Part shown: positions 60,007 to 64,000 of the stretch, in pieces
Layout of the letters: each line of letters begins with the position of its first letter
How positions within the stretch are numbered: position 1 is the stretch's first letter
Source: Rosa chinensis
Taxonomy: Eukaryota; Streptophyta; Magnoliopsida; Rosales; Rosaceae
Assembly: GCF_002994745.2 (NCBI RefSeq)
Contig: NC_037094.1
Location: 17,322,001 to 17,386,000 of the forward strand
Direction of reading: 5' to 3'
DNA length: 64,000 nt
The notes under the pieces: model-generated
Told to the model about the DNA's origin: nothing
The model's input: the letters and a program-made list of their open reading frames with translations, nothing else
Database searches by the model: none
Position numbers and translations under genes: made by a program

Positions 60007-60349
60007 GGTTTTAAACATTTAAGGACACAGTTTATGTGTCCTTATAGGCAAACGATGACTCTTCTTTTTCCATTTTCAAGACACAAATTGTGTCCTAGTT
60101 AGGTAAAGATGACACATTTTTCTTGACATAAGAACACATTTTAGGTGTCCTCTATGGGTTACGAGGACACTTATTTTGGACTTTAAGGACACAATTTAAG
60201 TGTCCTAGTAGGGAAAATAGGACAATTTTCCATTGTCCTTGTATATGACTTACAATGACTGCTGGATAAAAGACTCTCTTTTTTTTAAGTCCTTAAATGT
60301 ATTAGAGGACTCTTATCCACTGTCCTTATGACCAATATTTGTAGTAGTG
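59830..60349. repeat. Pack-CACTA right subterminal repeats, copy 2
   Basis: Same GGACACA/TGTGTCC inverted motifs as 47251-47769. The (TA)n run at about 59955-60001 is longer than in copy 1. Confidence 0.8.
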
Positions 60350-60352
60350 TTA

Positions 60353-60850
60353 TGTTTATCTTCATATTTTGAACAACACGAAGAATCCAAAAACAAAACA
60401 GAGCTCTAATCAAGAATGTATAGCATATCAATGTCTGTTTATGCAATAAAACTTCAATTTCTGGTAATAACAGAGGAATCCACTTATAGTACCGTGATCA
60501 AATATTTGAGAAACAATGGTTGTCACCAACATATATTTTAACCAAATTGAGACCTAAAACTAGAAAATCCTCAAACCACCATGGAATGTTAGAAGGTCTT
60601 GGCGAGGTTGGAGACGGACTGGTGACAACTAAGGAGGCAGAAAGGAATAGACATGGATTACGGATGTGGATGAATTCAACCCCATAGCTGCAAATTGCGA
60701 TGATCATCTCACTCAATTTAAAAAGAAAAATAAAGTTCATCTCGCACGCGCACTCTCTCTCTATTGCTGAATTGATAGAAAGGAAATATAATGAGAAAGG
60801 GTTATCTGAATCACCAAATGTGGATCTCTTAATCAAATTCTTTTCATATT
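60353..60850. repeat. Conserved CBF leader, unit C
   Basis: It aligns with leaders A and B and has the CACTA empty site at 60491-60500. The minus strand is open for 112 residues (60498-60836) and ends like leader B (KIYVGDNHCFSNI), but the function is unknown. Confidence 0.8.
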
Positions 60851-61567
60851 ACAGCACATACACTAATAGTAGTATCACATGTCAAACACGTGTCACGTGG
60901 CAGCCACATCACACAATGTTTAATCACAACAGAACTCAGCATGACTTACACTACTACAAATAGTATCGCGTGTCAAACATGTGTCACAATGTCACGTGCT
61001 AGCCACATTACACAATGTTCACTCGCAAAACAAGGACAAAACTTGGCTGACCAACACCAATGAGGACATGACATGTGTTTAATTTTATGTTATTTTAGCA
61101 GAATAGTTGTACCCACAAAACTGTGGTGATGACGTTGGGTAGAGAGAGAAGAGAGAGGAAGAGTTTTGGTATAGGAAGATAAAGTGAAATTGGACACATG
61201 TCGTGTCCTTATTGGTTTTGGGCAGCGTCAGCCAAGTATCTTCCGCAAAACAAACACCAAACGGGATAATTTCAGTAAAAATTCCCACGTGCAAAAACTA
61301 AGTCTTTACTTAGTTTAGTAACACTGCCAGCTGGCGGGTCCGTTCCCACCATAGTATCAATACCTCATCAATTACGCAACTCATTACCGCCACCTGGCCC
61401 TCGCTCACACTGCGTGTTGCCGTGTACAATCTCCATAAGCACGGGTCCCACATCAAAATGTATATAAGGCTATAAGCCCATTCCTCAAACCAGTGTGCTC
61501 AGCAAAGAAAACCAAACTCACACTATCTCTACTCTCAGCTAAGAAAACCAAACCAGCTCTACCTCAG
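60850..61567 (+). promoter_or_regulatory. CBF-C promoter and 5' leader
   Basis: Two tandem copies of the G-box segment (about 60855-60945 and 60950-61025). CACGTG cores lie at 60887-60892, 60894-60899, 60993-60998 and 61286-61291. A private block of about 180 bp (about 61080-61250) rich in GAGAGA is not found in units A or B. The GCCAGCTGGCGGGTCCG block is kept at about 61326-61342. The CAMTA-type core is CTGCGT. TATA box TATATAAG at 61461-61468. Confidence 0.65.
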
Positions 61568-62323
61568 ATGAATAGCTCCAATTACCAGCTCTCAGACTCC
61601 AACCAGAAAAGCCTCGAATCAGTCTCCTCCATCGACAAGCCCGAGTCGTCTTCCTTATCTGACACAAGCGTCCCGACTCGCCATTCACTTCATTCCGACG
61701 GAGCGGTGATACTTGCTTCGAGCTGGCCGAAGAAGCGAGCCGGTAGGCGAGTGTTCAAGGAGACTCGGCACCCTGTCTACCGCGGCGTGAGGCGCAGGAA
61801 CAATAACAAGTGGGTGTGCGAGGTCAGGGAGCCGAACAAAAAGACCAGAATTTGGCTCGGGACGTACCCGACTGTTGAGATGGCCGCTCGCGCACACGAT
61901 GTGGCGGCATTGGCCCTTAGGGGGAAGCAGGCATGCCTCAATTTCGCTGATTCCGCTTGGCGCTTGCCCATTCCGGCTTCCAAAGACCAGCTCGACATTC
62001 GCAGGGCCGCCGCCGAGGCTGCTGAGACATTTCGACCTGAGGAATTCGGCGGCGTCTCAAGCAGCTGCGACGACAACGAGATAGAACATGAGAATGAGAA
62101 TGTTGAGATGGACAACGAGAAGAATGACGGCTTCTACGAGGAGAGGGAACACGAGAATGAGAAGAAGAACGAGGATGAAGAGCCGCTCTTCGACATGCCC
62201 AGATTGCTGACTAGAATGGCGGAGGGTCCACTGCTCTCTCCACCTCGTCATTCCTTGGACAGTATGAACTGGGCAGACTATCAGGTGGAAAGCGAGGCAA
62301 ATTTCTGCTTGTGGAGCTTCTGA
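61568..62323 (+). CDS. DREB1: CBF-C: DREB1/CBF transcription factor (AP2/ERF)
   Basis: Intronless, 251 residues, start [12 protein letters not shown] as in CBF-B; the upstream in-frame ATG (61493) starts only 25 bp after the TATA box. [16 protein letters not shown] and the AP2 domain are intact, with YPTVEM in place of YPTLEM. It has the canonical DSAWR, whereas A and B have DSVWR. The acidic region carries an extra Glu/Asn/Lys-rich insertion ([16 protein letters not shown]), making this the longest copy. It ends CLWSF. The position after the stop matching the AATAAA of A and B reads CGAGAAATT, so poly(A) use may differ. Expected nuclear CRT/DRE-binding activator. Confidence 0.95.
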   Translation: MNSSNYQLSDSNQKSLESVSSIDKPESSSLSDTSVPTRHSLHSDGAVILASSWPKKRAGRRVFKETRHPVYRGVRRRNNNKWVCEVREPNKKTRIWLGTYPTVEMAARAHDVAALALRGKQACLNFADSAWRLPIPASKDQLDIRRAAAEAAETFRPEEFGGVSSSCDDNEIEHENENVEMDNEKNDGFYEEREHENEKKNEDEEPLFDMPRLLTRMAEGPLLSPPRHSLDSMNWADYQVESEANFCLWSF

Positions 62324-62675
62324 GTGAACACGTGTCCATCATTAAGATGGGACAGGTGTCCAGCTTGCTTTTAAAATTGTATTTTTATTTCAGTCAGATG
62401 ATTTTTTTATTCTTTTTTTTTTCCACTAAGCGCTTCATATCAGGATTTGGATTTAGTAGGATGATGCACAGATTTTCTAATTATGAACAATTTTTTCCCT
62501 CGAGAAATTTGACTTTTGCTTTTTATGGCAAACTTTGATGACGTAGGTGATTAGCGATCGAGGATTCTTGTGGATATTTTGGTTAGATATAATATTTTAT
62601 TGTTATGTTGATTCTGTTGGTTCTAGGCCTAGCTACTTTGTTATGACGTACTGGTTGTTTCAGTTGGTGGTTTTG
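62324..62675. repeat. CBF-C 3' flank
   Basis: It aligns with the 3' flanks of A and B but has more differences and small deletions. No gene recognised. Confidence 0.8.
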
Positions 62676-62685
62676 CCTCTTGTGT

Positions 62686-63860
62686 CGATAATTTTTAGGT
62701 TCACTCATAGGATAAACGAGCATATTCACCTCCGTTGTCGATTAATATATTTTTACTTAATAAATTTATAACGGTCTATATCCTAAATTATCGTTTAAAG
62801 ATTATTTCTGTAAAAAACATAGTTAGTTAATACGTGTATAAAACTTCAATACAGCGTATTAAAATTGTAGACTCGATTTTTTTCGCGTATTATTCAGTTC
62901 GACCTTTTAAAACACGTTTTATACATGTATCCGTTTTATACGAAGTAAAAATACTTTAAATTTGAAAAAAAAATTAAAGCGCTAGTTAATTAAAACGCGT
63001 ATAAAACTTTTTTTGATCAAATAAGAACTTCATTAATAATGAACTGCTTACAACGAGTTTTGGGCGACATCTCTTACTCAGAAATGGCCACTAGACTTCC
63101 CACTGGAAATCTATATACTGACTCTAAACTTGCACTACAACTGTATGACAAAGACAACAAGCGCAGGAGCAGTAAATCATTGACATCTCACCTCTCGTCC
63201 AGCCAGTAAGAACTCTATAACGCGTATAAAACTTCAGTATGAGTATAATTGAAGAAAAACTTCTGTATAGCGTATTGTAATTCAAGTGCCTGATTATATT
63301 TTACTTGGGTGCCATATCCTTGTTTTCATGTTTTATCACATATTATAAATGATATAAAATAAAAGCAAGAGTTTAGAGTAGATTAAACACTATATCCGTA
63401 TTTTTGAACCCATTTTTTCTACTACTTGCCGAATTATACACGTATAATTCAAACTTATAAATTTCCCATATCGCCTTTTATTGACTGAATATTTGACCGT
63501 ATCGTTAGAGTAGGTAAACCGAATAATACAGGTACGTGTCTTTGCCGAATTATACGCATCCAGTGTTTTACTAACTAGGGTAAAAAATCAATCGAATCGG
63601 AAATCGTTTAATTATCTAATTGAATCAAACAAATGGATGGTTCTAACAACACTTACTACTATTATGATAAACCGCCCATGTATTTCATAAAAATGAAAAA
63701 CTAAAAGGTCTTCAATTTGATTGATTTTTTACAGAGCTAATCTTTGTATTACATTATACAACATGAATGGTTGGATTAGAAAATTATAAAGTTATTATGC
63801 GTTAATCGCAAGAGAGAGTGAATACGTTCATTCATCTTATGGGTGAACCTAAGAATTGTT
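62686..63860. mobile_element. MULE-like MITE downstream of CBF-C
   Basis: Flanked by CCTCTTGTGT (62676-62685 and 63861-63870), a 9-10 bp target duplication. Inverted ends share CTTAGGTTCACnCATAnGAT. The interior is AT-rich with unusual repeated CGTATAAAACTT / AATTATACGC motifs and no transposase. Unit B is empty at about 50625. Confidence 0.8.
63010..63218 (-). mobile_element. Short retroposon (LINE 3' end or SINE) nested in the MITE
   Basis: A 16-bp duplication AACGCGTATAAAACTT flanks it (62994-63009 and 63219-63234). It starts with a T run followed by GATCAAATAAGAACTTC, so it has an A tail on the minus strand. Too short for coding sequence. Confidence 0.8.
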
Positions 63861-63870
63861 CCTCTTGTGT

Positions 63871-64000
63871 GGGGGTCAAAAGGGTCTTCATGTTTCCTTA
63901 CATTCGCTAGTTCTTTGAGACTTTGACTTTGACATTAACCGTTCGCTGCTTTGTGCTATTCTGGGTTATCCACTCGTCTCCTTTTGATTCTCGTACTTGA
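63871..64000. repeat. Start of array unit sequence beyond CBF-C
   Basis: It aligns with 29162-29260 and 50640-50710 (TGTGCTATTCTGGGTTATCC, ACTCGTCTCCTTTTG). The array unit therefore continues right of the window. Confidence 0.8.

Overview
This is plant nuclear DNA. It has spliced genes with GT..AG introns, AT-rich spacers, Ty1-copia and Ty3-gypsy retrotransposons, and CACTA, PIF/Harbinger, MULE and hAT DNA transposons. The three complete host genes encode DREB1/CBF cold-response transcription factors. Their N- and C-terminal wording resembles Rosaceae CBFs; that family assignment is inference and the species cannot be told.

Layout. The window is a tandem array of one ancestral unit of roughly 7.5-8 kb: a conserved leader, a CBF gene, a 3' flank, a copia LTR remnant, and a Pack-CACTA element carrying exons of an E2 ubiquitin-conjugating enzyme gene and of the tRNA 2'-phosphotransferase gene TPT1. 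The window opens in the tail of one unit (1-449). CBF-A lies at 18207-18929, CBF-B at 49406-50131 and CBF-C at 61568-62323. The start-to-start distances (about 31 kb and 12 kb) differ because later transposons landed in different copies, and each copy serves as the empty site for the others.

Region by region. 450-1057 is the 3' end of one CACTA family. 1162-17169 is a 16-kb CACTA element with a perfect CGT target duplication, inserted in the CBF-A leader; it carries receptor-kinase gene fragments and a nested, apparently intact two-gene PIF/Harbinger transposon (5675-14659), itself hit by a solo LTR. 19226-25783 is a degenerate copia element. 26027-29161 is a MULE with a nested hAT element. 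30264-31354 is a hAT element. 32256-47769 is the Pack-CACTA (UBC+TPT1), inflated by a solo LTR, a second CACTA (34814 onward), a truncated LTR and a chromovirus fragment. 48306-49148 is a Tourist-like MITE in the CBF-B promoter. 52367-54728 is a second TAA-flanked element. 55056-60349 is the second Pack-CACTA copy, with a MULE and a SINE inside. 62686-63860 is a MULE-like element with a nested retroposon.

Function. Only the CBF genes are likely to serve the plant. CBF-A and CBF-B proteins are identical from the DREB1 signature to the end, while CBF-C has diverged. Their promoters differ more than their coding regions: CBF-B has lost one G-box repeat and the conserved E-box block and has a MITE about 260 bp from its start, and only CBF-A keeps a CAMTA-type CCGCGT core. 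All intervening genes except the Harbinger pair look like transposon cargo or broken elements.
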